From positions 124,001 through 188,000 of the forward strand of contig NZ_JAEFCF010000004.1 of the NCBI RefSeq assembly GCF_016405985.1: a stretch of 64,000 nt of DNA, in the 5' to 3' direction. The position numbers and the translations under genes are program-made. The notes under the pieces are model-generated. The model was given only the letters and a program-made list of their open reading frames with translations, had not been told where the DNA came from and searched no databases. Source of the stretch: Paracoccus sp. IB05. Lineage in GTDB: Bacteria; Pseudomonadota; Alphaproteobacteria; Rhodobacterales; Rhodobacteraceae. Below, piece by piece: positions 8,250 through 16,310 of the stretch; the stretch's first letter is position 1, and every line of letters starts with the position of its first letter.

Positions 8250-9338
8250 TCAGGCTCCTGTTGCGGCGAGATGGAAGGCGCGTGTGGCGGCATCCGCTCC
8301 GATGGCGCGGAACGCGGCAAGGCCTGCACGGGCGGAGGGCGCGTTTCTGAGGATATAGGGCGCGTTTTCCGGGTACCGCGCAGCGCGCCAGGAGGTGATC
8401 GACAGCGTGGTGATCATCCGCGCAGTGATCATATCGAACAGGAGGTCAAGCTCGGGCGCAGTCAGCGGCAGCACTGATGTGTAGCCGGCGACGAATTCCG
8501 ACAGCCGCTCCAGCGGGCGGGCCGGGTCGATCTGATAGGCGGCGGCGACGCCGAGATCACAGATGCGCGGCGTGTAAACCATATCGCCGAAATCGATGAG
8601 GCCGGTGATCTGGTCGGGCTGCGCAGGGTCGACCAGCAGGTTATGCGGGTTGAGATCGGAATGGCAGACCTGCCAGGGCAAATCTGCGAGGCGCGGCGTG
8701 ATTCCGGTCGTGAACCGGGCGACAAAGGCGCCGGCCCCGGATCGCAGGGTCTCATCGGCGATGGAAGGCAACAGCGGCAAAAGGCGTGGTGTCTGGCGGA
8801 TATCCCATAAGAGCACATGATCCGCCGCCGGATGGCTGTAATCCCTCAGCGCCCGGGTCAGACGCGCCAGCATCTCGCCCGAGGCGCGCGCCTGGGCGTC
8901 ACTGCGGGGGCCGGAGGACATCGGCTCGCCCTCAAGCCAGGTGAACACCCGGAGCCGCCCCTCGGGCAGCGCCACCCAAAGCGCGCCATCCGCGGGGCGG
9001 ATCACCCGCGGCACCGGAAGAGACGGGTCGCGATCCGCCACATGGACCATCGCGCCGGTCTGGAATTCGGTCATCGCCGGGCTTTCCGCCGGATGGGTCA
9101 GCTTGACGAGGTATTTCGTGCCCGCAGCGGTGGTCAGGCAAAAATTCAGATCGCGCTCGCCGGCCAGCGGCTGCATCTTCCCGGCAAGCCCCCAGTGCTG
9201 CGCCAGCGCGCCCTCGATCACGCCCGCCGCGACCTCGGGTTTCGGCAGGGTCAGAAGTGCGCCAAGCGCCTCATCGGTCGCACTGTCGGCGGTGGGGGCG
9301 GCTGCGGAAGCGGGGGGAGTGTCAGCGGCATATGTCAT
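8250..9338 (-). CDS. APH-family phosphotransferase (hydroxylysine-kinase-like)
   Basis: About 362 residues from the ATG at 9338 (MTYAADTPP). A TTG at 9368 is possible but less likely. The aminoglycoside/choline-kinase fold is shown by the ATP-binding lysine in TKYLVKLTH, the catalytic loop CHSDLNPHNLLVD and the metal-binding IDFGDM. It is one base from the phospho-lyase gene, so the two are surely co-expressed. In animals the paired activities are hydroxylysine kinase and phosphohydroxylysine lyase. Here the acceptor is inferred to be the hydroxyl group of a small amino alcohol imported by the neighbouring transporter. Homoserine or ethanolamine kinases are alternatives. Confidence 0.82.
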   Translation of the reverse strand: MTYAADTPPASAAAPTADSATDEALGALLTLPKPEVAAGVIEGALAQHWGLAGKMQPLAGERDLNFCLTTAAGTKYLVKLTHPAESPAMTEFQTGAMVHVADRDPSLPVPRVIRPADGALWVALPEGRLRVFTWLEGEPMSSGPRSDAQARASGEMLARLTRALRDYSHPAADHVLLWDIRQTPRLLPLLPSIADETLRSGAGAFVARFTTGITPRLADLPWQVCHSDLNPHNLLVDPAQPDQITGLIDFGDMVYTPRICDLGVAAAYQIDPARPLERLSEFVAGYTSVLPLTAPELDLLFDMITARMITTLSITSWRAARYPENAPYILRNAPSARAGLAAFRAIGADAATRAFHLAATGA

Positions 9339-9441
9339 GGCCTGTTTATCGGGCGACTGCGGCCGCAAATCCAGAGCGCGCGCAATCTGTCCCTATCGGA
9401 TGGGCCAAACTGGACTGGCTGCGCAGAAATGAAGGGAGGGT

Positions 9442-9535
9442 GAGAGGCTGGACAACGACCCAAACGGATCTCGTTACGGCTGCTTCCTTCCGGACCTGAC
9501 CGGGTTGGCGAGGCGTTCACCCGCGCCAACCTCTC
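9442..9535 (-). ncRNA. ffs: Signal recognition particle RNA, small bacterial (4.5S) type
   Basis: On the minus strand the core GGTCAGGTCCGGAAGGAAGC is followed by AGCC, the universal SRP RNA domain IV loop that binds Ffh. The two ends pair (GAGAGGTTGG with CCAGCCTCTC), giving a single hairpin of about 94 nt as in other alphaproteobacteria. The RNA forms SRP with Ffh and targets membrane proteins to SecYEG. Mature ends are estimated from the pairing. Confidence 0.95.
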
Positions 9536-9577
9536 AAGGCCGATATATGCGCCCTGAAAGGCTGACGCAAGAGGGGG

Positions 9578-10213
9578 TCAGATGGCGAGACCGGCAAGGC
9601 GGGCGCCCGCCAGAAGGTCATCGGCGATGTGATGCGCCCAGCGGCCTGTCGGGCTGACGACGTCTTTCACCTGCACCACGGTGCAGCCGGCGCGATGGCC
9701 GGCCTCGGCGCCGGTCTCGCTGTCCTCAAACACCAGGCAGCGCGACGGGTCGAGATCCAGCATCTCTGCCGCCATCAGATAGGGCTGCGGATCGGGCTTC
9801 GGCCGCGTTACCTCGTCCAGCGTGATCACCCCGGCAAAGGCCGCATGGATGCCGGTCAGCTCGAGCTTGCGCAGCGCGCCCGGGCGCCCCGACGAGGTCA
9901 CCAGCACCGCCGGCACCGCGAGCCCGTCAAGCAGCCGGCGCGCGCCGGGTTTCAGATCGAGGCCCGCTTCGAGATCTTCGTAAAAGGCGCGGTGCAGATC
10001 GGTCTGCAGCTGTCTGGCGTCCAGCCCCGGCAGCGTCTCACGCAGATATTGGGTGACAGCGGGCTCATCCTTGCCGATCAGCTCATGAAGGAAATCGGGC
10101 TCGACCGGATGGCCATGATCGGCAAAAACCCGCAGGTTAGAGCGCAGCGCCAGCGCCTCGGTATCGACCAGAGTGCCGTCGAGATCGAAGAAAACCGCGT
10201 CAAACATATCCAT
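9578..10213 (-). CDS. HAD-superfamily phosphatase/phosphomutase (beta-phosphoglucomutase-like)
   Basis: 211 residues. HAD motif I is DLDGTLVD (residues about 10-17), motif II is VTSSG, motif III is the lysine in RPKPDPQPY and motif IV is VFEDSETGAEAG. The helical cap between residues about 20 and 80 is the C1 type seen in beta-PGM, phosphoglycolate phosphatase and small sugar-phosphate phosphatases. The substrate is not predictable. It stands alone between the SRP RNA and the CpdB-like gene. Confidence 0.85.
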   Translation of the reverse strand: MDMFDAVFFDLDGTLVDTEALALRSNLRVFADHGHPVEPDFLHELIGKDEPAVTQYLRETLPGLDARQLQTDLHRAFYEDLEAGLDLKPGARRLLDGLAVPAVLVTSSGRPGALRKLELTGIHAAFAGVITLDEVTRPKPDPQPYLMAAEMLDLDPSRCLVFEDSETGAEAGHRAGCTVVQVKDVVSPTGRWAHHIADDLLAGARLAGLAI

Positions 10214-10250
10214 CCTCAGTCTTGGAATCCGCTGGCCGGACCCTGCACCA

Positions 10251-12206
10251 TCACAGATGCAGGCGAAAGCGCGAAAAGCCCGATGGCATCAGCCCGACTG
10301 GCTCGGGACGCAGCACGGCGGCGGAGTCGAGCCTCTCGCCGGCGCCGGTTCCACTGTCAAAAAGCACCGTGGTGCCCGGCATCGGCATGAAGCGCCAGCC
10401 GGGGCGGTCGTCCAGGACGATCCGCTCCTTTTCGCGGATATAATCGGCGATGATCCCGGTGCAGTTGCGGCCCTCATCAAGGATCACCTCGCCGGCGGGG
10501 CGGCGGGGGTCGTCGGTTATGTAATTATTGACGACGAGGATCACCGGATCCTCTGGTCCAAGCCGCCGGCCATCGATCGTAAGGCCCCTGATGCGGCCCT
10601 TGCCGAAAGGGCGGGCGATCCCGGGCCGGGCGGGGGGCAGGCTCAGGTCGATCTGATAGGCGGCGCCGATGGCTGCAGCAAAGCTGAAGGCCGGAATCGC
10701 CGAATTGGTCAGGATCTGATCGGATTTGCCCGGTAAGATCTGGTTGAAGAGCGTGCAGGCAAGGTCAAGCCGCCTGGCCAGCTCGGCTCCGGTGGTCAGG
10801 AGCGCGGTCAGCGTATTGGGAAACGGATAAAGGCTGAACACATGGCGCAGCGAGACATTTCCCTGCGGAATGTCGACGTAGTTCATCGGCCCGCCGCGCC
10901 CGCCAGAGCGGAAGGACGAGACCAGCGCCACCATCGGCAGCTTGCCCCATGGCCCGCCGTCGAGGCGTGCGCGGGCATGCGCGCTTAGCGCAGCCCCGAT
11001 CAGCCGCATCGCCTGGCCGTCAGCGACATTGGCAAACCAGGATGAGACCGGCATCGCGACCGTCCCAAGGCGCTGCCGCATCCGGAAAAGCGCGGCGGAA
11101 TGATCCTGGGCCAGCGCAAGCCGCAAGGGGGCCGAAGCCTCGCGGATGGTGCGCGACGGCATCCCGGCAACCGTTTCCTGGCCGGCGATCAGGTGCGCCC
11201 GGCTGCGCGTCACCTCCCATCGGCGGTTCGGGATGCCGCTCACCGGGTTCAACCAGAGGTCGATCACCCCCAGATGCGAGCCTTCATGCCCCGGCTGCAC
11301 CACCGGCTTGCCGGAAATATGGCCGCTGATCCCGTTCACCCTTGGGTCGGTATAGCTGCGCAGGTCGGGAAAGGTCAGGTGGCTGTGGCCGGCAATCACC
11401 GCATCGAGCCCGGGGATCCCGGCAATCTCGACCGCCTGGTTTTCATCGGATGCCCCCGCGACCGGTTGCGCGATGCCGGTATGGGCAAGGCAGATCACGA
11501 TATCCGCCCCCTGCGCCCGCAATTCGGGCACCCAGGCGCGGGCGGTTTCCTCCATCTGCCGTATCGCGAGCCGGTCCCGGATCCAGCGCGCATTCCATTG
11601 CAGCGTCTCGGGCGGGGTCAGGGCGAAAACCCCGACAGTGACCGCGCGCCGCGTCCCGTCCGGAAGTGCGATCTCGCGGGTCAACAATGTTGCAGGCGTG
11701 GTGAAATGCCGGTCTGCGAGCGGCGTTGACGCCTTCTCCACCAGGACATTGGTGGAAATCACCGGAAAACCGGCGCCTTCAATGGCGCGGCTCAGCGTCT
11801 CGAGCCCGTAGTCGAATTCATGATTGCCAAGCGCCACAGCATCATAGGAGAGGGCGTTGAAAGCGGTGATCGCGGGATGCAGCCGCCTGCCGCGCCGCGT
11901 CGCACCGATCTCGGCCAGGGCGCCGCCTTGCAGAAAATCCCCGTTGTCGAGCAAAAGAGAGGCGGGCGCAGTACGGCGCGCTTCGGCGATCAGACAGGCG
12001 ATCTGGGCGAGGCCGGTGCCGGGAAGCTGGCGATTTGCAAAATAGTCATAGGACAGCAGCTGCGCGTGAAGGTCGCTGGTTGCGATGATCCTCAGCAGGC
12101 CGGACCCGTCTGGCGGCGTTTCGTGGGCAAAGACCGATCCTCCGGACCAGAGCCTGTCAGGTTCAGAAGACACGTTGCCATGCCTTCGAAAGGGGTGAGA
12201 GTGCAA
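10251..12206 (-). CDS. 2',3'-cyclic-nucleotide 2'-phosphodiesterase / 3'-nucleotidase (CpdB-like)
   Basis: 651 residues. The N-terminal calcineurin-like metallophosphatase domain shows TSDLHAQL (metal ligands), LLDNGDFLQG, ALGNHEFDYG and IAGHSHLTFP. The C-terminal 5'-nucleotidase domain includes VNNYITDD and a nucleotide-binding region. Such enzymes hydrolyse 2',3'-cyclic nucleotides and 3'-nucleotides for scavenging and are usually periplasmic. The visible N-terminus is polar with no evident signal peptide, whether translation starts at 12206 or at the GTG near 12173, so a cytoplasmic place is possible. The divergent neighbour is nudC, also a nucleotide hydrolase. Confidence 0.85.
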   Translation of the reverse strand: MHSHPFRRHGNVSSEPDRLWSGGSVFAHETPPDGSGLLRIIATSDLHAQLLSYDYFANRQLPGTGLAQIACLIAEARRTAPASLLLDNGDFLQGGALAEIGATRRGRRLHPAITAFNALSYDAVALGNHEFDYGLETLSRAIEGAGFPVISTNVLVEKASTPLADRHFTTPATLLTREIALPDGTRRAVTVGVFALTPPETLQWNARWIRDRLAIRQMEETARAWVPELRAQGADIVICLAHTGIAQPVAGASDENQAVEIAGIPGLDAVIAGHSHLTFPDLRSYTDPRVNGISGHISGKPVVQPGHEGSHLGVIDLWLNPVSGIPNRRWEVTRSRAHLIAGQETVAGMPSRTIREASAPLRLALAQDHSAALFRMRQRLGTVAMPVSSWFANVADGQAMRLIGAALSAHARARLDGGPWGKLPMVALVSSFRSGGRGGPMNYVDIPQGNVSLRHVFSLYPFPNTLTALLTTGAELARRLDLACTLFNQILPGKSDQILTNSAIPAFSFAAAIGAAYQIDLSLPPARPGIARPFGKGRIRGLTIDGRRLGPEDPVILVVNNYITDDPRRPAGEVILDEGRNCTGIIADYIREKERIVLDDRPGWRFMPMPGTTVLFDSGTGAGERLDSAAVLRPEPVGLMPSGFSRFRLHL

Positions 12207-12396
12207 CCATTGCGGTCATATCTGATGAAACACGGTTGACGTTCAAATGTACAACTGAAGGTTGTCACGCCGGTGGCACAGCCGCAAGCCCCCAAGGGAA
12301 ACTCTGCCCGAGGTGTGGCGAAGGGGCTTTTCGGCGCCTGTCCGGCATGTCATCACCGCCTGCAGATCCCTGAAGGCTAATGCGGTGGAGCAAGTG

Positions 12397-13341
12397 ATGC
12401 AACAGGCCAGTTCCGTGACTTTCGGCGGCACCGGGCGCGACCGGGGCCATGAGTTGCGCTCTGATCCCGAGGCGCTGGCGGTGCTTCTTGCGGGCGGTCT
12501 GGTCCTGCCGCTCTGGCGCGGGATGCCGCTGGCCGATGACAGCTCATTGGGGTTTCTGACGGCAGGTGATCCGTTGCTGACCGACGCGCCGCCGCCGGTT
12601 TTTCTGGGTCTCTGGCGGGAAAAGGGGGTCTTTGCCGCTGATCTTTCGTCCTGGAAGCCGGAAGAGGGTCTTCCGACCGAGACGATTTTCGATGCCGGGC
12701 GGCAGCCGCATCCGCTGGCACCGGCGGGGCGGCAATTCATCGAGCTGCGCCAGATCATGGCAGCGCTTGACCCCGATGAGGCCGAGATGGCGGCGACGGC
12801 CCGGGCGCTGCTGGAATGGCACCGCACACACGGGTTCTGCCCGTCCTGCGGGGCGAAATCCGAGACCGGCGGTGCTGGCTGGCATCGCAAATGCCCGTCC
12901 TGCAAGGCGATGCATTTCCCGCGCACCGATCCGGTGGTGATCATGCTGGTGACCCGGGGAAATGACCTGCTGCTCGGCCGCAGCCCGGGCTGGCCCGAGG
13001 GCATGTATTCGACGCTTGCAGGCTTTGTCGAGCCGGGCGAGACCGTCGAGGCTGCGGTGCGCCGCGAGGTTCAGGAAGAGACCGGCGTGATCTGCGGCGC
13101 GGTGCGCTACCTTGCCAGCCAGCCCTGGCCTTTCCCGGCCTCGCTGATGCTGGGCTGTCATGCGCAGGCGCTGAGCGATGAGATCATTCTCGATCCGGTC
13201 GAGCTGGATCACGCGCTCTGGATCAGCCGCGAAGACATGGTGCGGGTGGTCAATGGCACGCATGAGGCGGTGCGGCCGCCACGCCAGGGCTCTATCGCGC
13301 GCTATCTGATTGAAAGCTGGCTTGCCGACCGGCTGGATTAA
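12397..13341 (+). CDS. nudC: NADH/NAD-capped RNA pyrophosphatase
   Basis: About 314 residues from the ATG at 12397, which has a GGAG site. The open frame upstream to 12262 lacks one. A zinc ribbon (CPSCGAKS...CPSCKAMHFPR) precedes the Nudix box (GFVEPGETVEAAVRREVQEE followed by TGV). SQPWPFPASLM downstream is the diagnostic NudC motif that separates it from other Nudix enzymes. It splits NADH to NMNH and AMP and removes NAD caps from RNA in the cytoplasm. Length agrees with alphaproteobacterial NudC. Confidence 0.93.
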   Translation: MQQASSVTFGGTGRDRGHELRSDPEALAVLLAGGLVLPLWRGMPLADDSSLGFLTAGDPLLTDAPPPVFLGLWREKGVFAADLSSWKPEEGLPTETIFDAGRQPHPLAPAGRQFIELRQIMAALDPDEAEMAATARALLEWHRTHGFCPSCGAKSETGGAGWHRKCPSCKAMHFPRTDPVVIMLVTRGNDLLLGRSPGWPEGMYSTLAGFVEPGETVEAAVRREVQEETGVICGAVRYLASQPWPFPASLMLGCHAQALSDEIILDPVELDHALWISREDMVRVVNGTHEAVRPPRQGSIARYLIESWLADRLD

Positions 13342-13579
13342 GGGAATGGTTGCAAATCCGGCGCTGAAAGCCGGAATAAACCGCAGCAAAACAGTTAAAA
13401 TCCGTGGCGAAATATCTGAAGATACGCAGGATATATGTGAAATAACACTGCGCCCGGGTTTAAGGTAACGGTATCTCCGGTCAGGTTGCGCCGGTACAGT
13501 TTTCACCCGCCGTTTCGCCTCGCAGGTGGGGCGGTCTGTGGTCCGGCATATAACAACACTGACAGGCAGGTTCTGACAT

Positions 13580-14050
13580 ATGAAATTCAGCGCGAAACAG
13601 GATATTGAGGCACCACTGGACTTCGTCTGGCAGGAACTCACCGATTTCGAACATTTCGAGCGCATGGCCGTGCGGCGCGGCGCAGAGGTCGAACGGATCG
13701 ACCATCTGAAACGCCCGGAGGCCGGCATGGGCTGGCGACTGCGTTTTGCCTATAAAAGCAAGCCGCGCAAGGTGCTCTTGCGCCTTGCCGAGCTGAGCCC
13801 GCCCAATGCGCTTGACCTCGATCTCGACAGCCCTTCCGTGGCGGGCGGGGTGCGGCTGGAATTGCTGAGCCTTGCGCCGAAACGCACGCGGGTCTCGCTG
13901 GTTGCCGAGACCCGCCCGAAGACCATTGCGGCGCGGCTGCTGATCCAGTCGCTGCGCCTGGTCAAGGGGCGCACGCAGCGCAGGCTGGACGGGCAGATGG
14001 GCAAATTCGCGAAGATGATCGAAGAGCGCTGGCTGGAAAGCGCGGGCTGA
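13580..14050 (+). CDS. SRPBCC (START-like) family protein
   Basis: 156 residues beginning MKFSAKQDIEAPLDFVWQELTDF, the typical first strand and helix of the SRPBCC/Bet v1 fold (PF10604-like). A long C-terminal helix ends the protein. The fold binds hydrophobic ligands or acts in cofactor-related processes, but nothing here fixes a function. It is monocistronic and converges on fnrL. The 238 bases before it hold no gene. Confidence 0.75.
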   Translation: MKFSAKQDIEAPLDFVWQELTDFEHFERMAVRRGAEVERIDHLKRPEAGMGWRLRFAYKSKPRKVLLRLAELSPPNALDLDLDSPSVAGGVRLELLSLAPKRTRVSLVAETRPKTIAARLLIQSLRLVKGRTQRRLDGQMGKFAKMIEERWLESAG

Positions 14051-14127
14051 CCGGGGCCGCACGAGCCATCAGGGCCGGGTCTCAGGCCTCCCTGGTCTCA
14101 GGCAACAGGGTCAGGCGGCCGTCAGGG

Positions 14128-14904
14128 TCAGGCGGGCATCCCGCCATCGGAATCGTCGCCGGCCTCTTCCAGCAGGCGGCGGTAATCCGGGATCTCGATC
14201 AGCCGCTTGCCATGCAGCCGGATGACCCCGTCGCGTTTCAGCGCCGAGATCTGGCGGCTGACCGTTTCCAGCGTCAGGCCAAGGTAATCCGCCATCTCTT
14301 CGCGGGTCAGCGGCAGCTCGACCGAGGCCTTGCCCAGCGTCTCATGCACCTTCAGCGACGCATCGCGCCGCGCCACAATCGCCAGCAGCGAGGCGATCTT
14401 TTCACGCGCGGTCTTGCGGCCCAGCAGCAGCATCCATTCGCGCGCCGCATCCAGCTCGTCCAGTGTCATTTCCAGCAGGCGCTGCGCCACATGCGGGGTT
14501 TTCACCAGCATGTCCTCAAAGGGTTTGCGTCGAAAACAGCACATCACCAGATCGGTCGTCGCGGTGACGTCATAGGTCGCGGTCGCCCGCCCCGGACGCC
14601 CGACGAAATCCGAGGGCAGCAAAAGGCCCACCATCTGGCGCCGCCCGTCTTCCATCGTCTGGGTGAGGGTGGCGATGCCCGAAACCACCGAGGCCACGAA
14701 ATCCATCCGGTCCCCCGACCAGATCACCGTCTGTCCGGCCTGAAAGCTGCGGTAATATTTCAGCTGCTCCAGCGTATCCATCTCGTCGCTGTCACAACGG
14801 GCACAAACGGCACGGTGGCGGATCGGGCAACCGCCGCATTCCATGTGCAAAGCCTGTTTGTCGTGCAGCGTCAAATTCACGCCGGGTGCCTCATTCAAAA
14901 TCAT
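14128..14904 (-). CDS. fnrL: Anaerobic regulator FnrL (Crp/Fnr family, 4Fe-4S oxygen sensor)
   Basis: 258 residues. The N-terminal cluster ligands are C23, C26, C34 and C37 (GGCPIRHRAVCARC), with a further CC pair at 122-123, so several cysteines are available for the oxygen-labile 4Fe-4S cluster. A cyclic-nucleotide-like beta roll and dimer helix follow. The C-terminal HTH has the recognition helix ETVSRQIS, whose E/S/R residues read TTGAT half-sites. FnrL activates cbb3 oxidase and haem genes at low oxygen. A perfect FNR box overlaps the start codon, which suggests autoregulation and shared control with divergent hemN. Confidence 0.95.
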   Translation of the reverse strand: MILNEAPGVNLTLHDKQALHMECGGCPIRHRAVCARCDSDEMDTLEQLKYYRSFQAGQTVIWSGDRMDFVASVVSGIATLTQTMEDGRRQMVGLLLPSDFVGRPGRATATYDVTATTDLVMCCFRRKPFEDMLVKTPHVAQRLLEMTLDELDAAREWMLLLGRKTAREKIASLLAIVARRDASLKVHETLGKASVELPLTREEMADYLGLTLETVSRQISALKRDGVIRLHGKRLIEIPDYRRLLEEAGDDSDGGMPA

Positions 14905-14917
14905 TGATCTGCGTCAA
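14904..14917. promoter_or_regulatory. FNR box between fnrL and hemN
   Basis: TTGATCTGCGTCAA matches the FNR consensus TTGAT-N4-ATCAA with one substitution. It sits about 41 bp upstream of the hemN start, and its first base is also part of the fnrL ATG. Read on the minus strand it is identical to the box before ccoN. It is placed to regulate hemN and possibly to repress fnrL. Confidence 0.88.
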
Positions 14918-14951
14918 GGAAGCAGAGCCTGCGCCGCTTTAGGGTAGAGCC

Positions 14952-16307
14952 ATGACGCCAGATAAGCAACTTGAACGGCTGGGACTTTTTGACGCGAAGG
15001 TGCCCCGCTATACCTCATACCCGACCGCGCCGCAGTTTCGGGACGGGATCGGGGCGCCTGAGTTTGCCTCCTGGCTGGGGCAGATCCCGGCCGGTTCGGC
15101 CATATCGCTTTATCTTCACGTGCCTTTCTGCCGCAGGTTGTGCTGGTTTTGCGCCTGCCGCACCCAGGGCACGCAATCCGAAGACCCGGTGATCGCCTAT
15201 GCCCGGACACTGCGCGACGAGATCGCACTGCTGGCGCGACATCTGCCTGATAACGTTACCCTTTCAAGATTGCACTGGGGCGGTGGCACGCCGACCTTGT
15301 TGCCGCCGGACGAGATCCTGCGTCTGACGGAGGCGATTTTCTCGGTCGCTCCGATGGCACCGGGCGGCGAATTCTCGGTCGAGATCGATCCCAATGAGGC
15401 GGATGAGGCGCGCCTTGATGCGCTGGCGCAAGCGGGGATGACCCGGGCCTCGATCGGGGTGCAGGATTTCGATCCCGAGATCCAGAAAGCCATCGGTCGC
15501 GACCAGAGTTACGCGCTGACAAAGCGCATTTCCGACGGGCTGCGCGCCCGTGGCATCACCAGTCTGAACGCCGATATCCTTTACGGGCTGCCGCATCAGG
15601 ACCGCGCCCGCATCGCTGATTCGGTGCAAAAGCTGCTCTCACTGGGGCCGGACCGGGTGGCGCTCTACGGCTATGCCCATGTGCCCTGGATGAGCCGGCG
15701 CCAGCAGCTGATCCCTTCGGAAAGCCTGCCGACTCCGCAGGAACGCCTGGCTCTGTTCGACACCGCCCGGGCGCTGTTTGCCGCCGATGGCTATGACGAG
15801 ATCGGCATCGATCATTTCGCGCTGCCCTCGGATGGCCTGGCGAAGACCTGGAAAGAGGGGCGGCTGCGACGCAATTTCCAGGGCTTTACCGATGATCAGT
15901 CGGGCGTGCTGGTGGGGCTTGGCGCCTCGTCGATCTCGCGCTTTCCCCAGGGCTATGCGCAGAATGCCCCCGCCACGGCCGCCTATACGAAAGCGATCCG
16001 CGAGGGGCGGTTTTCGGTTGCCAAAGGCCATGCTTTCCAGGGCGAAGACCTGATGCGGGGCCGTATCATCGAGGCGCTGATGTGCGATTTTCGCGTCTCG
16101 GGCACGGAACTGACGCGTGATTTCGGCGCCAGCCCGGCCCGGCTTGCGGCGCTGTTTGACGCGGCCAGCGCACGGTTCGGCGATATGGTTCTGCGCGATG
16201 GCGCCGACCTGATCATCCCGCCCCGGGGCCGGCCGCTGACGCGGATGATCGCGCGGATGTTTGACGCCTATGACAGCGCGAAGGCGCAGCATTCGGCCGC
16301 GGTCTGA
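14952..16307 (+). CDS. hemN: Oxygen-independent coproporphyrinogen III dehydrogenase
   Basis: 451 residues. The radical-SAM cluster motif is HVPFCRRLCWFCAC (C60, C64, C67, with C69 after), followed by HWGGGTPTLL (SAM-binding GGGTP) and GYAHVPWM, all typical of true HemN rather than HemW. It converts coproporphyrinogen III to protoporphyrinogen IX without oxygen, a haem (and, in photosynthetic relatives, bacteriochlorophyll) step. The FNR box just upstream and divergent fnrL indicate low-oxygen induction. Confidence 0.95.
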   Translation: MTPDKQLERLGLFDAKVPRYTSYPTAPQFRDGIGAPEFASWLGQIPAGSAISLYLHVPFCRRLCWFCACRTQGTQSEDPVIAYARTLRDEIALLARHLPDNVTLSRLHWGGGTPTLLPPDEILRLTEAIFSVAPMAPGGEFSVEIDPNEADEARLDALAQAGMTRASIGVQDFDPEIQKAIGRDQSYALTKRISDGLRARGITSLNADILYGLPHQDRARIADSVQKLLSLGPDRVALYGYAHVPWMSRRQQLIPSESLPTPQERLALFDTARALFAADGYDEIGIDHFALPSDGLAKTWKEGRLRRNFQGFTDDQSGVLVGLGASSISRFPQGYAQNAPATAAYTKAIREGRFSVAKGHAFQGEDLMRGRIIEALMCDFRVSGTELTRDFGASPARLAALFDAASARFGDMVLRDGADLIIPPRGRPLTRMIARMFDAYDSAKAQHSAAV

Positions 16308-16310
16308 TCG

